Part shown: piece by piece, positions 1 through 6,692 of the stretch
How the letters are laid out: every line of letters begins with the position of its first letter
Position numbering within the stretch: the first letter of the stretch is position 1
Assembly (NCBI GenBank): GCA_016935775.1
Contig: JAFGQF010000239.1
Location: forward strand, 1 to 11,076
Reading direction: 5' to 3'
DNA: 11,076 nt
DNA from: Caldifarciminota bacterium
Lineage (GTDB): Bacteria > Hydrothermota > Tepidihabitantia > Tepidihabitantales > Tepidihabitantaceae
The notes under the pieces: model-generated
Databases searched by the model: none
Told to the model about the DNA's origin: nothing
The model's input: the letters and a program-made list of their open reading frames with translations, nothing else
Program-made: the position numbers and the translations under genes

Positions 1-20
1 CCACGTTCTCGGCAGCCCGG

Positions 21-47
21 CTTCGTGAACTTGGTGTCTTCGTGGTG
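21..47 (-). repeat. Short intergenic repeat of the 'ACCACGAAGACAC' type
   Basis: On the + strand CTTCGTG occurs at 21-27 and again at 38-44, with CTTGGTG at 30-36, so a 7-nt word is iterated at 8-9 nt spacing. Read on the - strand it begins ACCACGAAGACACCAAG and ends TTCACGAAG. This resembles a family of short intergenic sequences (ACCACGAAGACACGAAG and variants) that I recall from many environmental bacterial genomes. The internal repetition is directly visible; family membership is from memory. It lies outside any supported gene, just upstream of the ino1 promoter. Confidence 0.45.
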
Positions 48-71
48 AGTGGTCCCCGGCCGGGGCGCGGC

Positions 72-100
72 TTGACTGGGCTGGGGGAAATGCCTATCTT
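72..100 (+). promoter_or_regulatory. Predicted sigma70-type promoter for the ino1 cluster
   Basis: TTGACT at 72-77 matches the -35 consensus at five of six positions. TATCTT at 95-100 is a reasonable -10, and the spacer is exactly 17 bp. Transcription would begin near 106-108, giving a leader of about 32 nt that contains the Shine-Dalgarno at 128-132. The local sequence is clearly more AT-rich than its surroundings. A 12-bp palindrome, CCCCGGCCGGGG at 54-65, lies just upstream of the -35 and could be an operator or chance in GC-rich DNA. Confidence 0.6.
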
Positions 101-127
101 GATGGGCCCGTACGGAATTTGAAGATT

Positions 128-132
128 GGAGG
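128..132 (+). promoter_or_regulatory. Ribosome binding site that decides the ino1 start
   Basis: GGAGG at 128-132 lies 6 nt before the ATG at 139 but only 3 nt before the in-frame GTG at 136. The normal spacing therefore favours ATG 139 as the start. Confidence 0.75.
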
Positions 133-138
133 TTCGTG

Positions 139-1284
139 ATGTCCAAGGTCAGAGTCGGCATCATTGGAGTCGGTAACTGCGCCAGCAGCTTGGTGCAGGG
201 TGTGCGGTACTACCGGGACGCCCACGAGGGCGCGCAGGTTCCCGGGATAATGCACGTCAACCTGGGCGGCTACCACATCCGCGACGTCGAGTTCACCGTC
301 GCGATTGACATCGACAAGCGGAAGGTGGGCAAGGACCTGTCCCAGGCGATCTACACCTACCCGAACAACACCTACAAGTTCTGCGACGTGCCGAAGTCGG
401 GCGTGAAGGTGATTCGCGGGATGACCCATGACGGGCTGGGCTATTACCTGTCGCAGATCATCGAGAAGGCGCCCGGGCCGACCGCCGATATCGTCCGCGT
501 CCTGAAAGAGACGAAGACCGACGTCGTGGTGAACTACCTGCCGGTGGGGTCCGAGGAGGCGACGAAGTGGTATGTCGAGCAGGTGTTGAAGGCGGGCTGC
601 GCGCTGGTGAACTGCATCCCGGTCTTCATCGCGTCGCAGAAGTACTGGCACCGGCGGTTCAAGGCGGCGGGCGTGCCGGTCATCGGCGACGACATCAAGT
701 CGCAGGTGGGCGCGACGATTGTCCACCGGACCCTGGTGTCGCTGTTCAACGACCGGGGCGTGAAGCTGCTTCGGACTTCGCAGCTCAACGTCGGCGGCAA
801 CACCGATTTCCTGAACATGCTCGAGCGGTCGCGGCTGCAGTCGAAGAAGATCTCCAAGACCGGGGCGGTGACGTCGCTGTTGCCGTACGACATCGGCGCG
901 GAGAATATCTACATCGGCCCGTCGGACTACGTCGCCTGGCTGAAGGACCGGAAGTGGTGCCACCTGCGGCTGGAGGGCCAGACTTTCGGCGACGTCCCGC
1001 TGGACCTGGAGCTGAAGCTGGAGGTTTGGGATTCGCCGAACTCGGCCGGCGTGGTGATTGACGCCGTGCGCTGCGCCAAGCTGGCGCTGGATGCCGGGCT
1101 GTCGGGGAGCATCGTCGAGCCGTCGAGCTACTTCATGAAGACCCCGCCCGTGCAGTTCCCGGACGACGTCTGCCGCGACAAGGTCGAGGGTTACATCCGC
1201 CGGTTGGCGCGCCGGGCCGCGAAGGCGAAGGCGGTGGCCGGCGCGAGGAAGCCGGCTCGCCCGCGGGCGAAGAAGTCGAAGTAG
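139..1284 (+). CDS. ino1: Inositol-3-phosphate synthase (myo-inositol-1-phosphate synthase)
   Basis: Converts D-glucose 6-phosphate to 1D-myo-inositol 3-phosphate using NAD+, the committed step to inositol lipids or inositol-based solutes; cytosolic. The 381-residue product has an N-terminal Rossmann NAD motif (GIIGVGNCASS, residues 7-17), VGSEE (136-140), GDDIKSQVGAT (183-193), NVGGNTDFLNM (217-227), KISKT (237-241) and LEVWDSPNSAG (294-304). These follow the short actinobacterial/archaeal form of the family, represented by Mycobacterium tuberculosis Ino1, almost block for block. Start ATG 139 is preferred over GTG 136 because of the GGAGG spacing. The last 28 residues (354-381) form a Lys/Arg/Ala/Pro tail with 13 basic and no acidic residues that I do not recall in the mycobacterial enzyme. 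It is first in a cluster, 3 nt ahead of tmk, behind a good promoter. Function is secure; whether the inositol goes to phospholipid or to a compatible solute cannot be read here. Confidence 0.95.
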   Translation: MSKVRVGIIGVGNCASSLVQGVRYYRDAHEGAQVPGIMHVNLGGYHIRDVEFTVAIDIDKRKVGKDLSQAIYTYPNNTYKFCDVPKSGVKVIRGMTHDGLGYYLSQIIEKAPGPTADIVRVLKETKTDVVVNYLPVGSEEATKWYVEQVLKAGCALVNCIPVFIASQKYWHRRFKAAGVPVIGDDIKSQVGATIVHRTLVSLFNDRGVKLLRTSQLNVGGNTDFLNMLERSRLQSKKISKTGAVTSLLPYDIGAENIYIGPSDYVAWLKDRKWCHLRLEGQTFGDVPLDLELKLEVWDSPNSAGVVIDAVRCAKLALDAGLSGSIVEPSSYFMKTPPVQFPDDVCRDKVEGYIRRLARRAAKAKAVAGARKPARPRAKKSK

Positions 1285-1287
1285 TCC

Positions 1288-1926
1288 GTGCGGGGCGTCC
1301 TGGTATCCTTCGAGGGCGTCGAAGGTTCCGGCAAGTCAACCCAGGCCGAACGGCTGGCCCGGCACGTCGAGTCGCTCGGGCTCGAGGTGGTGCTGTCGCG
1401 CGAGCCGGGCGGAACGCCGATCGGCGAGCAGGTGCGGGCAATCCTGCTGGACCCGGCGAACCACGCGATGGACGGCTGGACCGAGTTGTTTCTTTACCTG
1501 GCGTCGCGCAACCAGCACGTGATGGAGCTGGTGCTGCCGGCGCTCGAGTCCGGCAAGGTGGTGGTGCTGGACCGGTACGCCGAGTCGTCGGTGGCCTACC
1601 AGGGCGGAGGGCGAAAGATCGGCGCCCAGCCGGTGCGGCGGCTGAACAAGCTGGCGACCCGGGCGCTCAGGCCCGACCTGACGGTGCTGGTGGACGTGCC
1701 GGTGGCGGTTGGCCGGCAGCGCAAGGACGCGGGTTCGCTTGACAGGCTGGAGAGCGAGGAGCTACAATTTCACGAGCGGGTTCGCGAGGGTTACCTGCGG
1801 CTGGCCCGGCGCGCACCGAAACGGGTGCGGGTTGTGGACGGCCGCCGTGCCCCCGACGAGCTCGCGCTCGAAATCAATGAACTGGTTCGCGAACTGCTCG
1901 TGCGAAAGGGATTATTGAAATCATGA
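1288..1926 (+). CDS. tmk: Thymidylate kinase (dTMP kinase)
   Basis: Phosphorylates dTMP to dTDP with ATP in dTTP synthesis; cytosolic. The 212-residue product has the usual family length. It shows the P-loop GVEGSGKST (residues 10-18), REPGGT (38-43) for the dTMP pocket, the RxQH segment (74-77), the DRY motif (95-97), and a LID region with basic residues around R143-R153 ending in DRLE (152-155). The start is GTG at 1288, only 3 nt after the ino1 stop, and no convincing Shine-Dalgarno precedes it, so translation is probably coupled to ino1. Its TGA stop overlaps the ATG of the following protease gene (ATGA at 1923-1926). Nothing looks truncated or catalytically impaired. Confidence 0.95.
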   Translation: MRGVLVSFEGVEGSGKSTQAERLARHVESLGLEVVLSREPGGTPIGEQVRAILLDPANHAMDGWTELFLYLASRNQHVMELVLPALESGKVVVLDRYAESSVAYQGGGRKIGAQPVRRLNKLATRALRPDLTVLVDVPVAVGRQRKDAGSLDRLESEELQFHERVREGYLRLARRAPKRVRVVDGRRAPDELALEINELVRELLVRKGLLKS

Positions 1927-3452
1927 AGCGGCGCGCCGCCGTAGTCATTTCCGTTGCCGCGGCCCTCCTGCTGGGCGGGCTGGTGGGCAAGCTCTGGGCC
2001 CAGCGCAGCCAGAACCTCGCCCAGGGTCTGCAGTTGTTTTCGCGGGTGGTCGGGCTCGTGCTGAGCACCTATGTCGAGGATGTTGACCCGGGCAAGCTCA
2101 TCAAGCACGGCATCGAGGGGATGCTCGAGTCGCTCGACCCGTATACCAACTTCCTCGACACGAGCGATTTCGACGAGCTGAAGGTGCGGACCGAGGCGCG
2201 GTTCGGCGGCATCGGTATCCACATCGGGATGGTCGACGAGCGGCTGACGGTGATATCGCCGATCGAGGGCACGCCGGCCGAGCGCGCCGGCATCCGCGGC
2301 GGCGACCGGATCGCCGAGATCGAGGACAAGCCGACCGACGGGTTCACGACCAACGACGCCGTCAAGCTGCTGCGCGGCGAGCCGGGGACGAAGGTGAACA
2401 TCGGCGTCGACCGTCCCGGGGTGAGCGAGCTGATTCCCTTCGAACTGACCCGCGCGATCATCAACATCAAGGCAGTGCCCTACGCCGGGATGCTCGAGGA
2501 CGACATCGGGTTCGTACGACTGGCCGATTTCTCGCGGGTGGCGAGCTCGGAGCTCGGCGGGGCGCTGGACTCGCTGTTCGGCTGCGGCGCGAAGAAGATC
2601 GTCTTCGACCTGCGCTCGAACGGCGGCGGACTGCTGCGCGAGGGGCGCGAGGTATCAGACCTGTTCCTGCCCGAGGGCCGGGTGCTGGTGCGCACCGAGG
2701 GCCGGGTTCCGGACAGCCGCCAGGAGTTCGTCGCCGAGACCGCAGACCCGCACGGCGATTTCCCGATGGTGGTCCTCGTCGACCGGGGGAGCGCGTCGGC
2801 CGCCGAGATCGTCGCTGGCGCGATCCAGGACTGGGAACGCGGCCTGGTGCTCGGTGATACGACATTCGGCAAGGGTTCGGTGCAGACGATTCACCAGCTC
2901 GGTCCGGTGACCGCGGTTAAGATCACCACCGCCTACTGGTACACGCCGAGCGGCCGCTGCATCAACCGGAAGCGCGACGGCAACGGCGAGCTGGTGGAGC
3001 AGGACTCGACCGACGCGGTGCCGACCTACAAGACGCTGGGCCCGCTGGGCCGGACGGTGTACGGCGGCGGCGCGATCGTGCCCGACGTCTATCTCGGCTA
3101 CGAGCAAATGACCGAGCTCGAGGCGCTGGTGAACCGCAGCGCGTTCTTCGACTTCGCGGTGGAGTACAACAACACCCACCCGGGATTGACGGTGGAATTC
3201 ACCGCCGGGCCGCGAGTGCTCGACCAGTTCCGGCGCTACCTGCGCGACATCGAGGAGCTGGAGTTCGAGGATGCCGAGTTCGATTCGAGCGCCGAGTTCT
3301 TCGCCGGGCAGATCGAGCGCGAGGTGGCGGGCAAGATTGCCGGGCAGCGGGGCGAGTACCAGGCGCGGATGCGCCGCGACCCGCACGTCCAGCGGGCGAT
3401 CGAACTGCTGCGCCCGGTCCAAACCAGCCGGGGACTGCTCGAAAGGCTCTAG
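1923..3452 (+). CDS. Exported S41-family PDZ protease (CtpA/Prc type)
   Basis: Carboxyl-terminal processing protease that cleaves or trims envelope proteins, acting in the periplasm. The 509-residue product begins with KRR and a hydrophobic segment (about residues 5-21) that is either a membrane anchor or a signal peptide cleaved at LWA|Q27. The family helical lead-in follows (DPGKLI...GMLESLDPYTNFL, 55-78), then a PDZ domain (about 91-170, with AGIRGGDRI at 122-130). The S41 core has GSASAAE (289-295) with nucleophile S292, and FGKGSVQ (315-321) with general-base K317 and Q321. The 25-residue Ser-Lys spacing equals that recalled for E. coli Prc S430/K455. A helical, charged C-terminal extension (about 430-509) has no assigned function. 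The start overlaps the tmk stop as ATGA; AAGGG at 1906-1910 is too distant to be a strong ribosome site, so coupling is likely. The substrate is unknown. Confidence 0.93.
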   Translation: MKRRAAVVISVAAALLLGGLVGKLWAQRSQNLAQGLQLFSRVVGLVLSTYVEDVDPGKLIKHGIEGMLESLDPYTNFLDTSDFDELKVRTEARFGGIGIHIGMVDERLTVISPIEGTPAERAGIRGGDRIAEIEDKPTDGFTTNDAVKLLRGEPGTKVNIGVDRPGVSELIPFELTRAIINIKAVPYAGMLEDDIGFVRLADFSRVASSELGGALDSLFGCGAKKIVFDLRSNGGGLLREGREVSDLFLPEGRVLVRTEGRVPDSRQEFVAETADPHGDFPMVVLVDRGSASAAEIVAGAIQDWERGLVLGDTTFGKGSVQTIHQLGPVTAVKITTAYWYTPSGRCINRKRDGNGELVEQDSTDAVPTYKTLGPLGRTVYGGGAIVPDVYLGYEQMTELEALVNRSAFFDFAVEYNNTHPGLTVEFTAGPRVLDQFRRYLRDIEELEFEDAEFDSSAEFFAGQIEREVAGKIAGQRGEYQARMRRDPHVQRAIELLRPVQTSRGLLERL

Positions 3453-3487
3453 GCTGAAGGGGTCCGGGCGCCCGGGACGCGGACCGC

Positions 3488-3495
3488 GGGGAGGT
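3488..3495 (+). promoter_or_regulatory. Ribosome binding site for the YVTN propeller gene
   Basis: GGGGAGGT at 3488-3495 sits 5 nt before GTG 3501 and is the best Shine-Dalgarno in the window. It supports the GTG start. It also shows that this gene is translated independently of the upstream protease, unlike the coupled junctions elsewhere. Confidence 0.7.
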
Positions 3496-3500
3496 CAAGC

Positions 3501-5795
3501 GTGAAGTCAACCGGCCTGTTGCTCGGCGCTGCGCTGGCCGCGGTCACGCCGGCCCAGTTGCTCGAGACGACCCTGTTCCTGCCCGATTCGCTCGGCGGGA
3601 TGCAGGGGCCGCGGTGTGTCGTCTACAACCCGGCCGCCAATGCCGTCTGTGTCGGGGGCGAGCAGGGGAGTTCGGCGATCGTCTTCGGCCCGGCGAACGG
3701 CGCAAAGACCGCCCGCATCGAACTGGGCGGCGACATAGTGGCCTGGGGATGCAACCCGGCCCGGAACAAGGTGTACGGCGCGCGGGCATCGGGCAACCGG
3801 GTGGTGATAATCGACGGCGCCACCAACCGGGTGCTGGCGAACCGTTCGGTCGCCGGCGGGCCGACCGCCTTCGCCTACAATCCCCGCAACGACCGAGTCT
3901 ACTGCTCGAATATCAGCGCCGGCGTCGTCACCGTCATCGACGGGCACGACGACAACGTGCGGGGGCAGGTCCGGGTCGGCTCGCGGCCCGAGGCGCTCTG
4001 CTACGACAGTATCGGCAACCGGGTCTACGTCGCCAATTCGTTCGACCGGAGCGTTTCGGTGATCGACTGCGCGGCCGATACGGTCATCGCAACCGTGCCG
4101 GTCGGGTCGTACCCGTCCGGGCTGTGCTGGAACCCGCTGGATAACCGGGTGTACTGCGCGAACCGCGGCGACGACACGGTGTCGGTGATCGACTGCGTGA
4201 CCAACACCGTCGTCGCCCGCGCGCGGGCCGGCGCGAGCCCGGGAGAGATATTCCACAACCGGTTGAGCAACCGGGTGTACACCGCCGACAATTACGGCGG
4301 CAGCGTGACGGTGATTGACGGCGCGACGGGCGTCGTGACGGCGCGACTGCCGGCCGGCGTCGAGCCGACCGCGCTGGCCTTCAATGCCCGGGACAACAAG
4401 GCTTACGCCGCGGCGCGGGTGGACGGGACGGTGACGGTGATTGACGGCGCGGGCGACTCGATTCTCGCCGTGCTGGGCGTCGGCAGCGACCCGGTGGCGC
4501 TGGCCTGGTGCGCCCAGGACAACCGGGTGTACTGCACCAACCGCCGCGACCACTCGGTCACCATCATCGACGGCGCCGGCGACTCGGTGATCGCCACCGT
4601 CGGGGTGGGCGCCAACCCGCGCGCTCTGGTCTATAACCCGCGGGCCAACAAGGTCTACGCCGCCGACCACGCGGCGGGCGTCGTGACGGTGATTGACGGC
4701 GCGTCGCATGCGACACTGGCGACGGTGCCGGCCGGGGCCCGGCCCGAGGCGCTCTGCTACAATTGCGCGCGGAACCGGGTGTACTGCGCCAACGAGACGG
4801 GGAACACCGTGACGATAATCGACGGCGTCGGCGACTCGACGATCGTTGACGTCGCCGAGGAGTCGCGGCCGATAGCGCTCTGCCACAACCCGGCAAACGA
4901 CAAGGTTTACAGCGCAAACTACGACGGCGGGTGGGTGACGGTGATTGACGGCGCGATGAACATCCGCACCGGCACGGTGCCGGTCGGCCGGGGACCGACC
5001 GCGCTCGCCTGCAATTCCCGCGATAACCGGGTGTACTGCGCCAACTTCCTGGACGGCACCGTCTCGGTAATCGACGGCGCCGAGCAGCGCGTGGTTCGCG
5101 TCGTTTCGGTCGGTACCGAGCCGCGCGCGCTGGCCTGGAACCGGCGCGACAACAAGGTGTATTGCGCCGACAGCCGCAGCGCGACCGTGACGGTGCTCGA
5201 TGGCGAGACCGGCGGGGTGCTCGCGACGGTCGGCGTCGCCGAAACGCCGTCCGTCCTGGGTTGGAGCCCGAGGACCGGCCAGGTATACTGCGGCCACGCC
5301 GCCGGCGGCGTCGTGACGGTCATCGACGGCGCGGGGGATTCGGTGCTGGCCGAGGTTTACGTCGGCGGCGCGACCGACATCCTGGTGTGCAGTGACGGTA
5401 ACGGGTGGGTGTATGTCGCCGACCGTTTCGACGGCCGGGTATCGATCATCGACGCCTTCACGAACTCGGTCAGCGGCGAGGTCGAGGTCGGGCGGATGCC
5501 CTGGGCGCTGTGCGTGAACACGGCCGACGGCCGGGTCTACTGCGCCGACTACGGGAACAGCACGTTGTCGGTGATCCGGGACGTGGCCGGCGTCGTCGGG
5601 CCGGGAAAGGCGGCCGCCCGGAAGCGGAGCGGGCCGACGGTCCGGCGCGGGCCGTTGCTGCCGCCGCCCGGCGGCCGGGTGCTGGACAGCCAGGGCCGCG
5701 ACGTGACCGGCATTGGCTTGCGCGCGGCCGGGGTTTACTTCCTGGTGCCAGCCGACGGCCGGGGCGTGCCGGAGCGGGTCGTGCTGGTCGAGTAG
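3501..5795 (+). CDS. Secreted 16-blade YVTN beta-propeller protein with sorting-like tail
   Basis: No specific function is recognised; proteins of this kind are exported or cell-surface beta-propellers. The 764-residue product starts at GTG 3501 behind a strong ribosome site. It has a signal peptide (MKSTGLLLGAALAAVTPA, cleavage predicted before Q19) and a short lead-in (LETTLFLPDSLGG). Sixteen consecutive repeats of exactly 42 residues follow, beginning at P37. The consensus is PxALxxNxxxNRVYCANxxxxxVTVIDG...VGxx; repeat 1 is degenerate (no VIDG) and repeat 16 decays after SVIRD (about 693). A Pro/Arg/Gly linker leads to a C-terminal module (about 720-764) with VLDSQGRDV, GVYFL and a final VVLVE, resembling the end of type-A sorting domains of the type IX secretion system. 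It contains 22 cysteines, many at repeat positions 5 and 15. The preceding gap is 48 nt, so it may still be read from the upstream cluster. Ligand and partner are unknown. Confidence 0.9.
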   Translation: MKSTGLLLGAALAAVTPAQLLETTLFLPDSLGGMQGPRCVVYNPAANAVCVGGEQGSSAIVFGPANGAKTARIELGGDIVAWGCNPARNKVYGARASGNRVVIIDGATNRVLANRSVAGGPTAFAYNPRNDRVYCSNISAGVVTVIDGHDDNVRGQVRVGSRPEALCYDSIGNRVYVANSFDRSVSVIDCAADTVIATVPVGSYPSGLCWNPLDNRVYCANRGDDTVSVIDCVTNTVVARARAGASPGEIFHNRLSNRVYTADNYGGSVTVIDGATGVVTARLPAGVEPTALAFNARDNKAYAAARVDGTVTVIDGAGDSILAVLGVGSDPVALAWCAQDNRVYCTNRRDHSVTIIDGAGDSVIATVGVGANPRALVYNPRANKVYAADHAAGVVTVIDGASHATLATVPAGARPEALCYNCARNRVYCANETGNTVTIIDGVGDSTIVDVAEESRPIALCHNPANDKVYSANYDGGWVTVIDGAMNIRTGTVPVGRGPTALACNSRDNRVYCANFLDGTVSVIDGAEQRVVRVVSVGTEPRALAWNRRDNKVYCADSRSATVTVLDGETGGVLATVGVAETPSVLGWSPRTGQVYCGHAAGGVVTVIDGAGDSVLAEVYVGGATDILVCSDGNGWVYVADRFDGRVSIIDAFTNSVSGEVEVGRMPWALCVNTADGRVYCADYGNSTLSVIRDVAGVVGPGKAAARKRSGPTVRRGPLLPPPGGRVLDSQGRDVTGIGLRAAGVYFLVPADGRGVPERVVLVE
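3609..5579 (+). repeat. In-frame tandem array of sixteen 126-bp units (YVTN blades)
   Basis: Counting every repeat gives 42 codons without indels from residue 37 to the decayed last unit. The period is also visible in the DNA: GTGACGGTGATTGACGGCGC occurs exactly at 4305, 4431, 4683 and 4935, spaced by 126 or 252 bp. Unit boundaries fall before the conserved proline codon, for example at 3987. The array is coding, not a CRISPR or satellite. Confidence 0.92.
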
Positions 5796-5816
5796 GGCGT
5801 GGGCAAGGGCGGCTCG

Positions 5817-5844
5817 TTGACTCGGCGCGCGGACAGAATAGCAT
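5817..5844 (+). promoter_or_regulatory. Possible promoter giving a near-leaderless mutM transcript
   Basis: TTGACT at 5817-5822 is the same -35 hexamer as at the ino1 promoter. TAGCAT at 5839-5844 (four of six consensus matches) follows after 16 bp. Transcription would start near 5851-5852, one or two nt before GTG 5853. No Shine-Dalgarno is present between 5830 and 5852. The -10 is weak, so this is tentative. Confidence 0.4.
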
Positions 5845-5852
5845 AGTTCGTC

Positions 5853-6689
5853 GTGCCCGAACTCCCTGAAGTCGAAACCATCCGCGTCGAGCTCGAGCCG
5901 CTGCTCGCCGGTCGGCGTATCCGCGGCGCGAGCCTCGACCGTAACGACATCGTCGGCTGGCCCGCGCCGGCCGGGTTCCTGTCCGGGGTGCGGGGCCGGC
6001 TCATCGAGTCGCTCGACCGCCGGGGCAAGTACCTCATCGTCCGGCTTGACCGCGGCAAGGACCTCGTGTTCCACCTGCGGCTGAGCGGGCACCTCGAGGT
6101 CGTTTCGGCTTCAGAGAAGCCGCGGTTCGAGCGCGCCCGGCTCGTTCTCGACAACGACCAGGCGCTTTCCTTCGTCGAACCGAGAGTGTTGGGCAGGGTC
6201 TACCTCGCGGACGCGGGCGCGTACCCGGCGCGGCTGGGCGGGATGGCGCGGATGGGCTGCGAGCCGATCGAGCGCGGGTTCACCGCCGGCTACCTGCAGG
6301 ACAAGCTCGCCGGGCGCAAGGCCGCGGTGAAGAGCCTCCTGCTGGACCAGCGGGTCTGCTGCGGGGTGGGCAACATCTACTCCGACGAGGCGCTGTTCCG
6401 GGCCGGAGTGCGGCCGACCCGGGCCGCTGGCCGGCTGACTGCTCTCGAAGTCGGGCGGCTGGCCTCGGCGCTGCGCCGGGTGCTCGCGGACGGCATCCGC
6501 TGGTGCGGGACGACGCTGGGCGACGGACGCTACCTGCGGCCCGGGACCCAGCAGGGTTCGTTCCAGCGCCGGCTCAAGGTTTTCGGCCGGGCGGGCGAGC
6601 GTTGCCGGCGGCGCGGGTGCCGGGGCACGGTCGTGCGCACCAGGGTCGGCAACCGGAGCAGTTACTACTGCCCGGAGTGCCAGCACTAG
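5853..6689 (+). CDS. mutM: Formamidopyrimidine-DNA glycosylase (Fpg/MutM)
   Basis: Bifunctional glycosylase/AP lyase that removes 8-oxoguanine and formamidopyrimidines in base excision repair; cytosolic. The 278-residue product has the family length. PELPEVET follows the start Met, so P2 is the Schiff-base nucleophile and E3 the acid. RRGKY supplies K59, the H2TH helix is GVGNIYSDEALFRAGVRP (171-188), and the C-terminal zinc finger is C251-x4-C256-x16-C273-x2-C276 with R268. The first zinc pair is spaced x4 rather than the common x2. Two residues that usually fill the void left by the flipped base look changed: the usual Met is L77 (HLRLSG) and the usual RRF is RVL (111-113), leaving only the Arg of the triad. 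GTG 5853 is fixed by the need for Pro at position 2. The asparaginase gene follows after 3 nt. Confidence 0.95.
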   Translation: MPELPEVETIRVELEPLLAGRRIRGASLDRNDIVGWPAPAGFLSGVRGRLIESLDRRGKYLIVRLDRGKDLVFHLRLSGHLEVVSASEKPRFERARLVLDNDQALSFVEPRVLGRVYLADAGAYPARLGGMARMGCEPIERGFTAGYLQDKLAGRKAAVKSLLLDQRVCCGVGNIYSDEALFRAGVRPTRAAGRLTALEVGRLASALRRVLADGIRWCGTTLGDGRYLRPGTQQGSFQRRLKVFGRAGERCRRRGCRGTVVRTRVGNRSSYYCPECQH

Positions 6690-6692
6690 GCG

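Noticed and set aside
54..65. CCCCGGCCGGGG palindrome, considered as terminator or operator
   Set aside because: No T-tract follows. A regulatory role is possible but unsupported by any second copy.
94..963. Long - strand open frame opposite ino1
   Set aside because: Low-complexity Arg/His/Val/Asp composition typical of antisense shadows; ino1 is an unambiguous family match on the + strand.
3464..3475. CCGGGCGCCCGG palindrome in the 48-nt gap after the S41 protease, considered as terminator
   Set aside because: No loop of normal size and no following T-tract. Such palindromes are expected in very GC-rich DNA.
4305..4954. Regularly spaced exact 20-nt repeats, considered as CRISPR-like
   Set aside because: Spacing is 126 or 252 bp, in frame, and encodes the VTVIDGA strand of each blade.
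3507..6092. 861-codon open frame on the - strand across the YVTN gene and into mutM
   Set aside because: It is the complement of GC-rich codons in a 126-bp repeat whose length is a multiple of three, which keeps one antisense frame open. It has no signal, no family motif, and crosses two real gene boundaries.
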